The position numbers were made by a program, and so were the translations under genes. 64,000 bases of DNA from Lepturacanthus savala (lineage: Eukaryota > Chordata > Actinopteri > Scombriformes > Trichiuridae), in NCBI GenBank assembly GCA_030544235.1, contig CM060470.1:17699356-17763355 (forward strand), in the 5' to 3' direction. The first letter of the stretch is position 1; every line of letters begins with the position of its first letter. Shown here piece by piece: positions 49,881 through 61,110 of the stretch. The notes under the pieces are model-generated. The model made no database searches. It was not told where the DNA came from and saw nothing but the letters and a program-made list of their open reading frames with translations.

Positions 49881-50679
49881 AAGTTGAATGAGAAGACCTC
49901 TGACCTCAACAGATTTGTTCTCTCACTAAGAATATATATTTTAATCTTTGTAAAATTGAATTTATGAATAATCTACTGTCTTTTGTGGAACTTTCTCCAA
50001 AATCCATTTTGTTCATTTTAAACCATGAATGTGGAAATGTGGCAGCACAAATTGTTTGACATTTAAGTTGAAAGTATTTGAATGCTACATATTTTGTTAT
50101 AAATATGCAGCTACTGCCCCCTACAGGTGGAAAGTCACCTAAGACACACCCCCTCCCCCACCCATTGACCCGAAGGGTGTGTATGTGTGTGTGTATGTGT
50201 TGGTGATATGGGGCGAGCAAGCAGAGCGCACTGTCTTCACTTTATTCACCTCACCCTGGGTAAAATATGTGTGTGTATATGGGGTAAGGAGTGGAGTGAC
50301 TCATTATTCTTAAACTGGAATTACACAATAAAACTTAAACGCAACTTTGGTTGAATGAAATGCAATTTCCTGCAACGTGACAGTTACAAGAAGCAATTAA
50401 AATGATCAGATCTCATCAACACTTGATTATTTCCAAAACATTAACTTGTCTGGTCATTTTTCATCTGCTTTATATAGTTTTCTTGTTTTTCTTCTCTATA
50501 ATTTCATGAAGTGAGATCCATCATTTTAACAGTATCCCGGAGAATAAATCGTTTTACTGCCTATGTCAGGATTACATCACAGCGTTTACTGAAAGCAAAA
50601 GAAAGGAAAAGTCAAGGCGAAAAATTATGTTTTGCAATGATGTTGGTGCCAGAATTGAGTAATGATGAAAGTAAATTGA

Positions 50680-50779
50680 AATTTTATCGCATACCAGCAG
50701 CCAGTCAACAAAATCGAAGACAATTACAGTTAAACACAATAAAACAAAAAGACTGGGGGAATAATCAAAAATGCTCATG
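50680..50779 (+). pseudogene. Possible THAP-type zinc-finger fragment
   Basis: The frame contains KFYRIPAASQQNRRQLQLNT then IKQKDWGNNQKCS and a stop. In THAP domains, found in P-element and Kolobok transposases and host THAP proteins, the middle reads FxxFP/RIP...R..W...I.R.dW......CS.HF. Here FYRIP, NRR, IKQKDW and CS are in place, but the invariant Trp after NRR is Gln and the final CxxH is cut off by the stop. The first Cys pair is not visible upstream. A transposon relic is likelier than a host gene. Confidence 0.38.
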
Positions 50780-51899
50780 ATTGTTACGTTAGTGCACATT
50801 TATATCAGATATGGTTAAGGAAAGTATTATCTACTGTAAAGTTTCACCATGTAGAGCTCTGTAGCTCTGTCTCCCATCACTGCCCAGGTTCATATTTTTT
50901 TCACATTCTTGATGCATTTTTATTAGATTCAACTCTAGGGATAAAGTAGACATCCAAGGTATCTGTGGTTTTCAGAAACTTTAACTGCCAATTTTAACAC
51001 TAAGACAAATTCTTTATATGGATATATCCACTTTGCCTGTTCCTGCTGTGGCTTCTGGTCCTGAGGTTCAGCTTTATTTCCACAATTTTACCTCTTGCTC
51101 TATTTTTCTCCATCATTCCCCTCCTGCTTTCTTACTGTAACAATCCTTACATGCACAATTCTCCACATCAGACTGATGACCTCTCAGCCTGTATTCCTCG
51201 AGCCTATCACTCCCTGAATTCTGTTCTTTAAATATCTTTGCAATTCTGTCATTTTGACCGACAACACTGTGACCTCCATGATGTCCAGGGAGCCACTGTA
51301 TAACTGAGAGTTTCCATCAACCACCTACTGGGCCCAATACAGCACCAGCGTGTCGACTCCTTGGGGATCCTGTCCTATTTTCTCTCTTCATCTGGGCCAA
51401 CGCTTAATTAAGACGCTTCACATCTATAGAGTCTAATTGCCAAAATCTACCTCTGCTGTTAACCTCAATAATTTTGTTATACACTTCCAATTGATCTCTA
51501 TGTGATAAAACAGCTTTAGAGATGCAGCCGACTTTGTTTTTTTTTTTATTTATTTCTTATGATATTGTTTTTATTATTGCTGCCAGTGTTGATATACAGT
51601 ATGAAATTAGATATTTGCAGCTCTGTATTATTTTTTGCACCAGTCCTTCAGATTTTAACAATATCATATAGGGAGAGATCGATTGTAGAGGAGGTATAGG
51701 AAGCCTTCTCCTTTCTCTATTGAAAGAGGCATCTGAAATGCAATAAAACCCAAAAAGCAGCTATAAAAGGATGTTATAACTGTTATAATATTTAGGTTTA
51801 ATATTTAGGGTTTTTAGATAGAATTAACAGTCAATTAATTAAAAAGAAACAAAACAAACTAGGAGTTATCAGAACAACATATCAGCCTCTACTTGGACC
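50780..51899. other. Unannotated spacer
   Basis: No motif recognised. The stretch 51040-51430 is pyrimidine-rich and GC-balanced but has no open frame of note. Confidence 0.45.
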
Positions 51900-52644
51900 C
51901 AGGTAGAGGAACATCAACATCTAAAAGGAGCCCTGAAAACTTGTGGGTATCCAATTATATTGGACATTTGGCAATACACAAATGTGCTCCAGAAAAAAAT
52001 CCAACATGGAGAAAGCAGAGAAAATGAAAGACAAATACAAAAACATTGCCATTCCATAGATGTCTGGCATCTCAAAGAAACTCAGGAGGATTTTTAAGAA
52101 ACATCAAATCCCTGTATGCTTCAAACCCTGTAACACACTCAGGAAAAAAAAAACTGGTACACCCAAAATACAAGGTACCACACAATCAAAACCTGGTATA
52201 TACTGGCAAATGCAGTGAGGAGTGCAAGGACTTATAGATTGGGGAAACTAAACAACCTTTAAACAAATGCATGGCCCAACACAGAAAGGTCCGGTCTCAA
52301 ATGCCTAATCTCATCTCAAGGAAAAGACACTCTTCTTTGAAGACAGCAATGTTGAGATTGTGGACAGAGAGGACAGATTGTTTAAAAGAGGAGTAGAGGA
52401 AACTACCTATGTAAAAGTAAAAGCGGAAAAACCATCCATTCACCAGAGGTACACCTGACCCTAACAACTGTTGTTCTCCTGGAGGCCCAGATAAGACCAC
52501 AACAATTCAATTCAAAAACATCCACAGGTACTTTGATGAATGCACCCACAAAGTTTAAATACCTGGGTTTCACTCCACTGACTAGTGTGGACTATTGAGA
52601 CAGATGCATACAAACTACAGAAGCCGCTTAGATAAGAGGCAAAA
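51900..52644 (+). pseudogene. Penelope-like element, GIY-YIG endonuclease remnant
   Basis: In order: VEEHQHLKGALKTCGYP (about 51905-51955), RIFKKHQIPVCFKPCNTLRK then LVHPKYKVPHNQNLVYTGKC (about 52093-52216), and SEECKDL-stop-IGETKQPLNKCMAQHR (52217-52285). In another frame FEDSNVEIVDREDRLFKRGV and EETTYVK follow (about 52337-52415). These are the linker and GIY-YIG endonuclease of Penelope-like retroelements: VVY stands for GIY, and YIGET is the YIG box. The Tyr codon of YIG is TAG (52235-52237). The Glu of RGVxEA is kept. The end AGAAGCCGCTTAGATAAGAG (about 52618) fits the element's 3' end. The reverse transcriptase is absent (5' truncation). Confidence 0.85.
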
Positions 52645-52989
52645 TGACAAATACAATACAATACAATTGCCTATTATTCAATTTGAGAGAGAGAAAACAA
52701 TGACCTGGATGAATGAGAACATTCATAGACACACTGTAAAAACCAAATGATTGTTGAATGTAATAAAAGGGAGCAAACAGAAATGTTTTCAGTCTTGGAG
52801 CAAAAGTCAGTAACAGTATAGACAAGACAGCAGTCAGCATCTACAAGCATGCTAGTGATGTGAGGGCTAAATGCTAACATATGCATGCTAAAATGCTTTT
52901 ATAACAAAACCAATACAAAGGATCATGAGAAAATACAAAATATACACAGACAAAACAGAACAAACTTCAAAAATGTTTAGTTCACCCCA

Positions 52990-53210
52990 AAGAAAAGATA
53001 GAACAGGACAAAAAATGTAAAGCAGATCATGTAAAAAGGCATACATTGGTGAGACAGGAAGAGTATTCATCACAAGAAAGCTTGTAACTGCAAAAAAAAT
53101 ATCTCAAGCAAAAGTCATTGGATCAGAGAAGATCAAACACAAACACTGTAGATCAGTAGAAATCAGGAGGCGAGACAACGGCACCAGTGATGGTGATATG
53201 TCAGTTGAAA
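52990..53210 (+). pseudogene. Second GIY-YIG endonuclease fragment (Penelope-like, other family)
   Basis: Frame reads RSCKKAYIGETGRVFITRKL at about 53021-53080, with the YIGET box intact, and about 80 bp later RSVEIRRRDNGTS (about 53152-53190). The latter resembles the xESIEIRKRG block that closes this endonuclease in another group of Penelope-like elements. The protein differs from the 51900-52644 copy, so it is a separate family. The GIY half and the catalytic Arg region are degraded. Confidence 0.55.
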
Positions 53211-54091
53211 CTGTCAGTTAAAAAAACATCTCCTACTTTATTGTTTGATAAAAAAGAAACAAAAATAAATAAATAATTGCTGGGATAATTATGGTTTATT
53301 CGGTGCTTGGATGAGCGTATTCATATTCATATTTTAGGAGCAAAAACGACCTAGTGCTAAAGGAAAAATACATGCTGCTGCCAAAGGCTTTGTTGTGACT
53401 ATGAGTTACTATTTTTCGAAATAAATTATTTTTGTTGTTACAAAGACTGAACTTCAATTAGATCAATCTTGGTGAGTTCCATTTCTTCACAGCTGCTCCA
53501 GTGAACCCAGCGGATCTCTGATCCAAGATGTCTATTTCTGTTTACTGTCTCAACAAACTCCTATAAGTTCAGATATAAAAGATGATAATAATAATAAAAA
53601 AACCTTAAACTCCCATCAATACTAAGGTGCCATTTGGCCAATGGTTCCACCTCTAGTAGCTCTCCACATTCAACCACAGCCTGCTCAGATATGCTTGGTC
53701 AATACTACTCAGACAAATGGTAACTCGAATGGTCACAGAATAATCGTCACTCACCTACAGATTATGACACATGCAGAAAGTGCAGAAAGATTCCTATTGG
53801 ATGAATTTAGTCAAATAAAGTGGCTGTAACCCAAGAATGGCTGAGACAGTGCCTTACCTATACAAGTGACTGTAGAAACATTAATGGCAGTCCATCTAAA
53901 AATGTTTGAAATATTTAAATTTAGACCAAAGTGGTGGACTGCCTGACATGTCTAGACCCTGTCAGCTACCTAAAAACAGCCATTAACAGCCACAAAGGGC
54001 AAAACCACACCAGCAGTGACCTTAATCCAATGAGCCAGTCTGACCAGCAGGGGGAGGAAATGAATACAAAAAATGAGGTGAAAAAAACAAA
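53211..54091. other. Unannotated spacer
   Basis: No gene seen; a short run of AAT at 53585-53596. Confidence 0.5.
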
Positions 54092-54099
54092 TGTATCAT

Positions 54100-54831
54100 T
54101 AGTGGTGGAAGAAGGAGTCAGATTCTTTACTTAAGTAAAAGGATTAATACCACACAATTACAATAATTAATAATAATAATAATAGCAACTACAATAAATG
54201 TCCTGCATTAGATCCTGCAAAACCAGCTAAATAGACTTAAAATATTAAAATCAATTGAACAGAAAAGAAATATATAATATAATAAGTATATTATTAATAA
54301 TGATGAGTCAGCCCTGCTAGAGGTGGAGCTAGTTGTTTTACAAGGGTCAGTCAATTCTTGAGATCATAAATTATGTGAAATAAATCATGAAAGAAGAAAA
54401 TCTTGAATTAAAAATAAAAAACAAGTAAAAGTACAGAAGTATTATCTGCAAAATTTACTTTAACTATAACAAGTAAAAGTACTTATACAGGCTGCCGTTG
54501 CTATGATGGTTTTGTACATCATACTACCTTTTTAATCACCAAATACACGTGAGAGCATGTATTGCAGCTCTGTGTAGGTTTGTAGTGTCTTAGTTTATCA
54601 ACGTGGAGCCAATTTGAGATACTTACAAAGATTAATAGCAACGTTACAATATTTGGAACCTTTCAAACAAAGTGAATATTTCAACAGCAAAAGAGTGACA
54701 ATTTAATAAATAAAATATAGATAGTAGAATATTAATTCATGAAAAATGTTAAAATCTGCATCTGAAAAGTGAATATATTATACTTAAATACAGTACTTGA
54801 GTAAATGTACTGTAGTTACTTTTCACCACTC
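54100..54831 (+). mobile_element. hAT-type non-autonomous element (ACTTAAGTA family)
   Basis: Left end (T)AGTGGTGGAAGAAGGAGTC then TTTACTTAAGTAAAAGG; right end in reverse (G)AGTGGTGAAAAGTAACTACA. Internal blocks AAAAGTACAGAAGTATTATC, GCAAAATTTACTT and AAGTAAAAGTACTTATACAG match the copy at 22097. Flanking octamers TGTATCAT (54092-54099) and AATATCAA (54832-54839) agree at five of eight positions, a decayed target duplication. No coding sequence. Confidence 0.68.
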
Positions 54832-54936
54832 AATATCAATACTGAAATAGAACAATTTTGTGCAAAATCATGATTAATTCTTCATAGTATATTCTCTTTG
54901 AAATATAAAGTGTTTGTGTAACATTGTCAAACATTT

Positions 54937-54940
<4 letters not shown>

Positions 54941-55026
<86 letters not shown>
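54941..55026. repeat. (TG)n microsatellite, about 86 bp
   Basis: Uninterrupted GT repeat. Confidence 0.97.
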
Positions 55027-55029
<3 letters not shown>

Positions 55030-55500
55030 CTCATACACTCATACAATGGTACACACAATTTCTTCCATCTGCTCTGCTGTGTGAATGGACAAAATCCAGG
55101 CCGAGTTCAGATTTGCCAGCTGTGAGCACCTTTAAGAGGCTCGAGGAGCACCATCTGTACCTGCTAATGGGATGGGATGGGAGGTAATGTAGTGCTAAAT
55201 AATTGTGCTGGGCTACTTGGCACCGCCCTCCCCCCTAACCTCCCCAAGCATCAAAGTGCAATCACTTTCTCAAAGCAAAGACTAATGTGGTCTCATCATT
55301 CCTCACTGTGTTTACCTGCTGTGACAGAGTTCGGGCACGTCAGCCTGATGTTTTAATCAATATCAGGATCTTCATCCTCAATACAGATGCATGCTGTAAA
55401 TCCTGACGTCAAGGCTCTAATCGTGTTTCAGTATCATTCAGTATTTTGGCCTCTGTGCTTCTGAAATAAATCCAGTGCCCCCGGTATCACGAGAACATCT
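55030..55500. other. Candidate conserved noncoding block
   Basis: GC-balanced, repeat-free DNA after the microsatellite (for example TTGGCACCGCCCTCC, AAATCCTGACGTCAAGGCTC with a CRE-like TGACGTCA). No coding frame recognised. Inference only. Confidence 0.28.
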
Positions 55501-55790
55501 CATTTCAATTTGATTTCAACAGATTGAACACTTTTGTGTTCCATGTGGTATTCTGTAAAAGACCAGCAGCCTGTTTAAGATGTAATGTTTGCTGCCTCTG
55601 CATGCTCAGCTGCAAACAACTTATAGAGAGCAGAACGGAATTTACATATTTTACTATGCATACAAATCAGATGTAAATGAAATGGTCCCTGTTTCACGTT
55701 TAATATAAAAGTTCTGTGTGTATTTGGCTCACATTGTACATGTCTATAAGATGGTAACAGCTCCACCAAATTTTTCCCTCTAAACTCTAT

Positions 55791-55860
55791 ACAGCCAACA
55801 CATTTGAACAACTCTCTTGCATGATTTCATGCAAGAGAGTTGTTCAAATGTGTTGGCTGT
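55791..55860. repeat. Perfect 70-bp palindrome
   Basis: A 34-bp arm (55791-55824, starting ACAGCCAACACATTTGAAC) is followed after two bases (TT) by its exact reverse complement (55827-55860). Identity breaks off at both outer edges. A second small hairpin, GTTGGCT...AGCCAAC, overlaps the right edge (to about 55874). See findings. Confidence 0.95.
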
Positions 55861-55959
55861 TCAAATGAGCCAACATTTACCCAAAAATTAAAGATTAGAG
55901 AAAAAGTCCAAAAAGTGACAATAGATTTTTATGAATCTGTTTTTTTTTTTTTTATTTCG

Positions 55960-56041
55960 TCTCTCATTAATATTCCCGTGACCCCTCACATTTATCGGCT
56001 GACCCTTTGGAGGGGCCAAACCCCTGGGTTGGTAACCACTG
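55960..56041 (-). mobile_element. hAT-type element terminus
   Basis: Read in reverse from 56041: CAGTGGTTACCAACCCAGGG then GTTTGGCCCCTCCAAAGGGT, a typical fish hAT end. The opposite end and target duplication were not found, so it is a truncated copy. Confidence 0.55.
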
Positions 56042-56268
56042 GACCAAACTAGCCAACAGTATATAAAGTAGTATCTAATAATAATGATGGCATTTACTGT
56101 TGCAAAATACCAGTCAGAGAGACAAAACAAGTGTTTTATGTTCATACTTTAAATACGTTTTTCTATGTAAAATAATTATATGTAATAATTCTATGTAAAA
56201 TAATTACTAATAATTTCACAACAACTAACATTCACACATGTATTCATCAAAATGATGGATCAACAGGC

Positions 56269-56345
56269 CAGCAATTCCATGATGGTAGGGTGTTGCCAAA
56301 TGGCAACATACACATTTTAACAGTTTCCACTATTAAATCTCTAAT
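56269..56345 (+). mobile_element. Partial copy of the 41037-41418 MITE family
   Basis: CAGCAATTCCATGATGGTAG, TGTTGCCAAATGGCAACA (56291-56308) and TTTTAACAGTTTCC align with the reverse strand of 41343-41418. Its palindrome has one mismatch at the centre. Truncated near the G run. Confidence 0.6.
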
Positions 56346-56353
56346 TGACACAA

Positions 56354-56381
56354 GGGGGGGGGGGGGGGGGGGGGGGGGGGG
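56354..56381. repeat. Homopolymer run of 28 G
   Basis: Uninterrupted G on the plus strand, sitting between the MITE fragment and the LTR-like repeat. Confidence 0.95.
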
Positions 56382-56382
56382 A

Positions 56383-56872
56383 TGCACAACTCGTTCAAGG
56401 TCCGTTCAAAAGGAGAAAGTCTTTATTAACGATAATCACTCACAAGGAGGGAAAAAACACTACTAAACTAAATTATAAAAGTACCAACATAAATTCACTC
56501 AGGAAAACCGACTAATGATAACTAGAACAAAGTAACAAAGAAAAGGCTGTCAAAACAAGACTTGAAACTGAACAGACTTGAACAAAACACAAAACCTGAA
56601 AAGGCATGGGCATGGAGCTGGATGCTGGTTCTCACGACAAGGGACATGACGAACTGGCAAAGGACAAAGGGAGACACAGACAATAAGTAGACACAAGGTA
56701 ACAGGGCACAGGTGAATCAGGGCAGGGGAAGGCAATCACACTGGCGGGAAACACACAAGGGCAGGAAGCAAAGGTGCCTGAAACGAGAGGGAAGAGTTAT
56801 TTCAAAATAAAACAGGAAGTGCTCGACAAGACAACACGAGTGATGACTTAACATTTACGACGAGACATGACA
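56383..56872 (-). mobile_element. LTR-like dispersed repeat, about 490 bp (possible solo LTR)
   Basis: Read in reverse: starts TGTCATGTCTCGTCG, includes CACTTCCTGTTTTATTTTGA, CACCTGTGCCCTGTTACCTT, a promoter-like region, then a late GTTAATAAAGACTTTCTCC (polyadenylation signal), ending GTTGTGCA beside the G run. TG...CA ends and the late AATAAA suit an LTR. Flanking pentamers do not match. A truncated relative is at 42705-42912. Confidence 0.5.
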
Positions 56873-56891
56873 CTAATACAGTGCAATGATG

Positions 56892-56894
<3 letters not shown>

Positions 56895-56945
<51 letters not shown>
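56895..56945. repeat. (TG)n microsatellite, about 51 bp
   Basis: Uninterrupted TG repeat. Confidence 0.97.
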
Positions 56946-56949
<4 letters not shown>

Positions 56950-58169
56950 GGTATAAAATGGATTTGTTTCCATATGGCAATGTCACAAGATAGATGACAA
57001 GCATAGGATAACATACTGTATACAATAGAAAAGTGTTAGAGGCCAGAAACAGAATATTAATAGCAGGCACCATAAGCAGCTCTGTGCTTGTATTCAGGAT
57101 CGTAGACTTTGACTACAGTTTTGCCAACAACAGCCCGCAGCGAACACTTCAAAAATGGTAATCGGGGGGAAAGGTCGTCACTGAACCGTCGCAATGTGTT
57201 TCATTGAGAGTTCGTTCAAAGCAAGAGTAAAGTAAATGTCTCTGTAAACAAAAGCTGATAGAAAATAATCAACTTCTGCCACCAGCAGAAGTAGAATCCT
57301 GTACTGTAGATGCACAATGCACAATGCACTCAATCAAATGTAAAAGAAGAGGTCATCATTTCCCCCTCTTACATTCATCATTTAACATTCATAACGCAAA
57401 ATTTCCATTCATCACTTAAGGAAATTGGCCTCGAGTGACAGAAATCAAAGTGATGCAAATACTGAAGAATCAATAATGGTTGTGTATTGAAAAAATATAT
57501 TATTGATATTACCATGTTGATTGATTTTGATGTAAAAATTAAATTAACATGTTTAAGTAACACATTTTGACATATGTGTCAGATATAATACTGGGAAAAA
57601 AATCTTTTTTTCAATTCATGAGGCCTTTAATTAGATATCACAAAGTTGCTTACTGCAATTTCAGTATTTGCTGACCCTTCATCGTGAGAGGTGGATTTTA
57701 GTCAGTACATTTATATTCATCCTTAAGTCAAGCTGGTTATAGCTCAATTAGTCTAAGGACTACTTGTCGTCCTCCATAAATGCCTGTTGTTTGTAAAAAA
57801 CACTGGAAGCTGTCTCCCTGTGGTACTCCAGCAGTGTTTAGAAAATTCAAAAATTACAACAGATTTCTCATTAAGATAAGGAAGAGTAGACGATGACTGA
57901 ATTTACATTTAAAGTAAACTCTTTAAGCTGTTGTATAATATATGAATATTGTGCATTCAAATCTTTTGTTTTTAAAAGGCAACATAGTAAATAATGGAGT
58001 TAATTGTCAAACATTTTTGTTGTTGATTTAATTAATTTCCTAAAAGTTACCAACATTAAAAATGTCAGTAAAAAACAACTTATTTATATGGAACAACTTA
58101 TTTTTATGAGCAACCAACTGAAAAAAACTGTTTTTATGCTACCAATTAGGAAGTAAGTGCTGCTTAAAA
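56946..58169. other. Unannotated spacer
   Basis: No gene seen. ATGCACA is repeated three times near 57309-57330. Confidence 0.5.
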
Positions 58170-58260
58170 ATATAATATATATATATATATATATATTCAT
58201 TCTAGAGGATAATCTAATGAACAAATGTAGATTATCTAATGAACTGAATGTAGTTCATTG
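58170..58260. repeat. Short (AT)n tract followed by two small hairpins
   Basis: TA repeat to 58196, then GATAATCT (58208-58215) paired with AGATTATC (58229-58236), and AATGAACT (58238-58245) paired with AGTTCATT (58252-58259). Confidence 0.6.
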
Positions 58261-60640
58261 GATTTCATTAGTACTTATGACAATTCAAAAACTTAGATGC
58301 AACATGTGTTGATGAAGTAACTTGACTTTTAATTGTATTATCTGGGTGGGTTAGTCTGACTGATTTTAGATGAGCTAACATGTTTACATGTACTTTAAAA
58401 TTTTTAGTTGGACTAACAGAATAATTTTATTATTTTGGGTGTTATTTTGGGGATATTACCTCTACCTTTATCAATCATTACACTCATCTTTGAATTTCAT
58501 AGGCCACTTTTAACAGTGTTTATTTATGTTGACTGCAAAAGTTCTTTTAGTTCTTTTAATGAGGTTTGATTCCAAACAAAAGTAATCAGGGAGAGGAAAA
58601 TGATTGACTCTCTGAGCATCCATTGGGAAGTGAGATTGTGGTGAGTTCTTAGTGGAATGTGTCAGGCCTCCATGTTAAACTGCATAAAAAAAGCAAAAAG
58701 ATAACAAATAAACAAGTGTATAGCCTGGTACAAAGAAACACTTTCAGTTTCTAAAGATAATGTTCCTATTAATGACAATTGTACTCACAGTTAAAACTGC
58801 ATTACAGCCCAAAGTAATGCATAATAAGCTACTTTTAGTGCCCACACAGCTCCACACTTTCATTAATATATGGTCAAATATGGTCCCTCCTGTCTCCAAA
58901 AAACATGATGGTAATGACCACGATTCCAAACCCATGACTTCAAAACATGAGTCCAGAACCAACAGGTGGTGTCACGGTGACTACGTCCATTATTTCTCCA
59001 GTCTGTGGGTCATTCTGTCACCTCAGCTCCCCTGCAGCTCTGTAACTGCTGCTAGGCTCAATGTCATCCAAAATACTTGGACTGCCAGAGGTGTGAAGGT
59101 CTTCAGACCCCTTACTGGCTTTAATGGAGGTGTGTGTCAGTGAGTTTGTGTGCATGTGTGTGGGAGCCGTGAAAAAGCAGCTCAGACAGATGGATAACAT
59201 GCTGTGAGTTACAGCGTGTGCCCAATGATTTTTTTTTATTATATTCTATCTTTTTATGATTTTTTATTGTTAAATTTAACATTTGTTTTATCATATAAAC
59301 AGTCGAGATTAAAAATTCCCTTTACAATTGTGCCATGGACAAGAAAGTGGCCAATCCTCAGTACTCCTATCCAGATCCACGAATCATACAAAGAAGAGGC
59401 AAGAAAAGTCTAACCTTCTCATGATATGACAGGCGATGCTGAGGATTCGTGTTGCTTGAAACTAGCAAAATGAGAGAAATAAATGAAAGCGATTATATTG
59501 AGCTGGGTCTGCAGCTTTGAGTTCTGGACTAATAATCATGGAATAAACTAAAGGTTGTTATTTGTTATAGTTCCACTGCAAATACAAGACAGATTCAATT
59601 TGACTAAAAGAAATTCTGCGGACCTGTCTGAAATAAAGGATATTCAGACCTTTATGATCATTGTGCTATAATTGTGGTTAGAAATGCAAATATAAAGATC
59701 CTATATAGTTCTCCATACTTTCAGATTATTTACTGTTTAGTACTGAAAAACACAACAAGGTAATTGCTGGAATCATTGAAGGGAAACTATTTACCAAACT
59801 TGAGGAATGTATCATGAGGGATATAATCGCTACTGTCCAGACGTCAAGGTCAAAGGTTGTAAAAAAAAAGTCAAATGTATCAACAATTCCATCACAACTG
59901 ACTTTTCATACAGTAAGTAAACTTATTATATTTCTTTATATTATATTTCCTGAAGTAAGTAAGTGTATTTGCATCACCTGAGCACTGTGACCACTGTGCA
60001 GGACATCAATATGTCCCTGAAGGTGCTGTCCCAGCAGGCCTCAGAGCTGTTGTTTCATCCTTTTGCCAATGAAGCAAAGACTGTATAAATATAATAATAT
60101 ATAATATAAATAATTACCATAGTCATTGTGATGTCACCTGTTGGTTTGTGAAGCCCGGGGTTCATCTTATTTTTTGGAAACAGAGGTAAATCTCCAATGA
60201 CCATATTAGATGAGTGTGGAGCTGGGCGGGAGCCGAACCCAGCAGACAGATGCCAGCAGCCAGCCACCTGTCACTGTCACTGTCAAGCTGCCACTCCCTT
60301 AATTATGCATAACTTTAATTCTTAATATGAATCAAATTGATGACTTAAAATATTAAAAGATTCACCTAAAGGACAATCTATAGAGAACCAAAGCTTTTCT
60401 TGTACTTCACTGTAAATATTGTGCAATGATCTAAAGATTACATTTTAACATGGAAGTCTATGAACATTTTTTTTCTCTTTGAGTTCTAAAACTTGATCAT
60501 TTCAAAATAAAAGTCTGATTTCCATATTTATTTATATATATATACTTATATAAAGTCACCAGCCTTTCTTAACAAATCTATAAAAGCGTATTTTGTTTTG
60601 AACTGAGATCAGAGATGTTAGGGAGCTGACTAATAATTGG
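58261..60640. other. Spacer, one weak repeat-like stretch
   Basis: No gene seen. The 127-codon frame at 58760-59143 shows no recognisable domain. At 60120-60260, GATGTCACCTGTTGGTTTGTG and AAGCCCGGGGTTCATC recall a fish repeat with GACGTCACCCATTGGTTTGT and GAAGCCTCGAGTTC, but the match is short. Confidence 0.4.
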
Positions 60641-61110
60641 CACCTCTGGCTACCAGCAGTTTAGCAGCCCTCCCCCCCCGTCATACGCCATTGGCCATTA
60701 CACCCAAAGTCATCTGGGGGTGCGATTTTATTGGCACTTATGACCCACTGTGATCACCAAGGGGATGGACACTACGACATGGCATAGCAAAGGGGGAGCA
60801 GTGGACCATAGCCGCTTCATTAACACTGGTACATTAACTGTAAATCTAGGCAAAGACCCCCACCCCATCCCCCCCCAGGTACCCATCCAGCATATCAGGT
60901 GAGAGGCCTCCAGCTACAGCTTGTGAGGGTCAATCTGCAATAAAAAGCATCCGTTTTCATGGCCTGCGGCAGAAAGATTGGAGACCTCCCACTCCTCTCC
61001 AAGCCATTAACTTCACCCTTTCATGGCAGGCAGTGGGACTAGTCACTGAGCTCCCATAATCCCCATTATTACCTTCATCTGACCTTCATATGCCCAAGCA
61101 AAGACCAAGG
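60640..61110. other. Candidate conserved noncoding block
   Basis: One of the most GC-rich non-repetitive stretches, with several C runs (CCCCCCCC at 60672-60679 and near 60870), CAAAGTCATCTGGGGGTGCG, TTTTATTGGC and GGCCTGCGGCAGAAAG. No coding frame. It ends just before a 115-codon frame (61115-61462) that has no recognisable domain. Inference only. Confidence 0.32.

Noticed and set aside
58760..59143. 127-codon plus-strand frame, one of the longest non-repetitive ones
   Set aside because: No recognisable domain, no splice or promoter support, and a length that occurs by chance in 64 kb.
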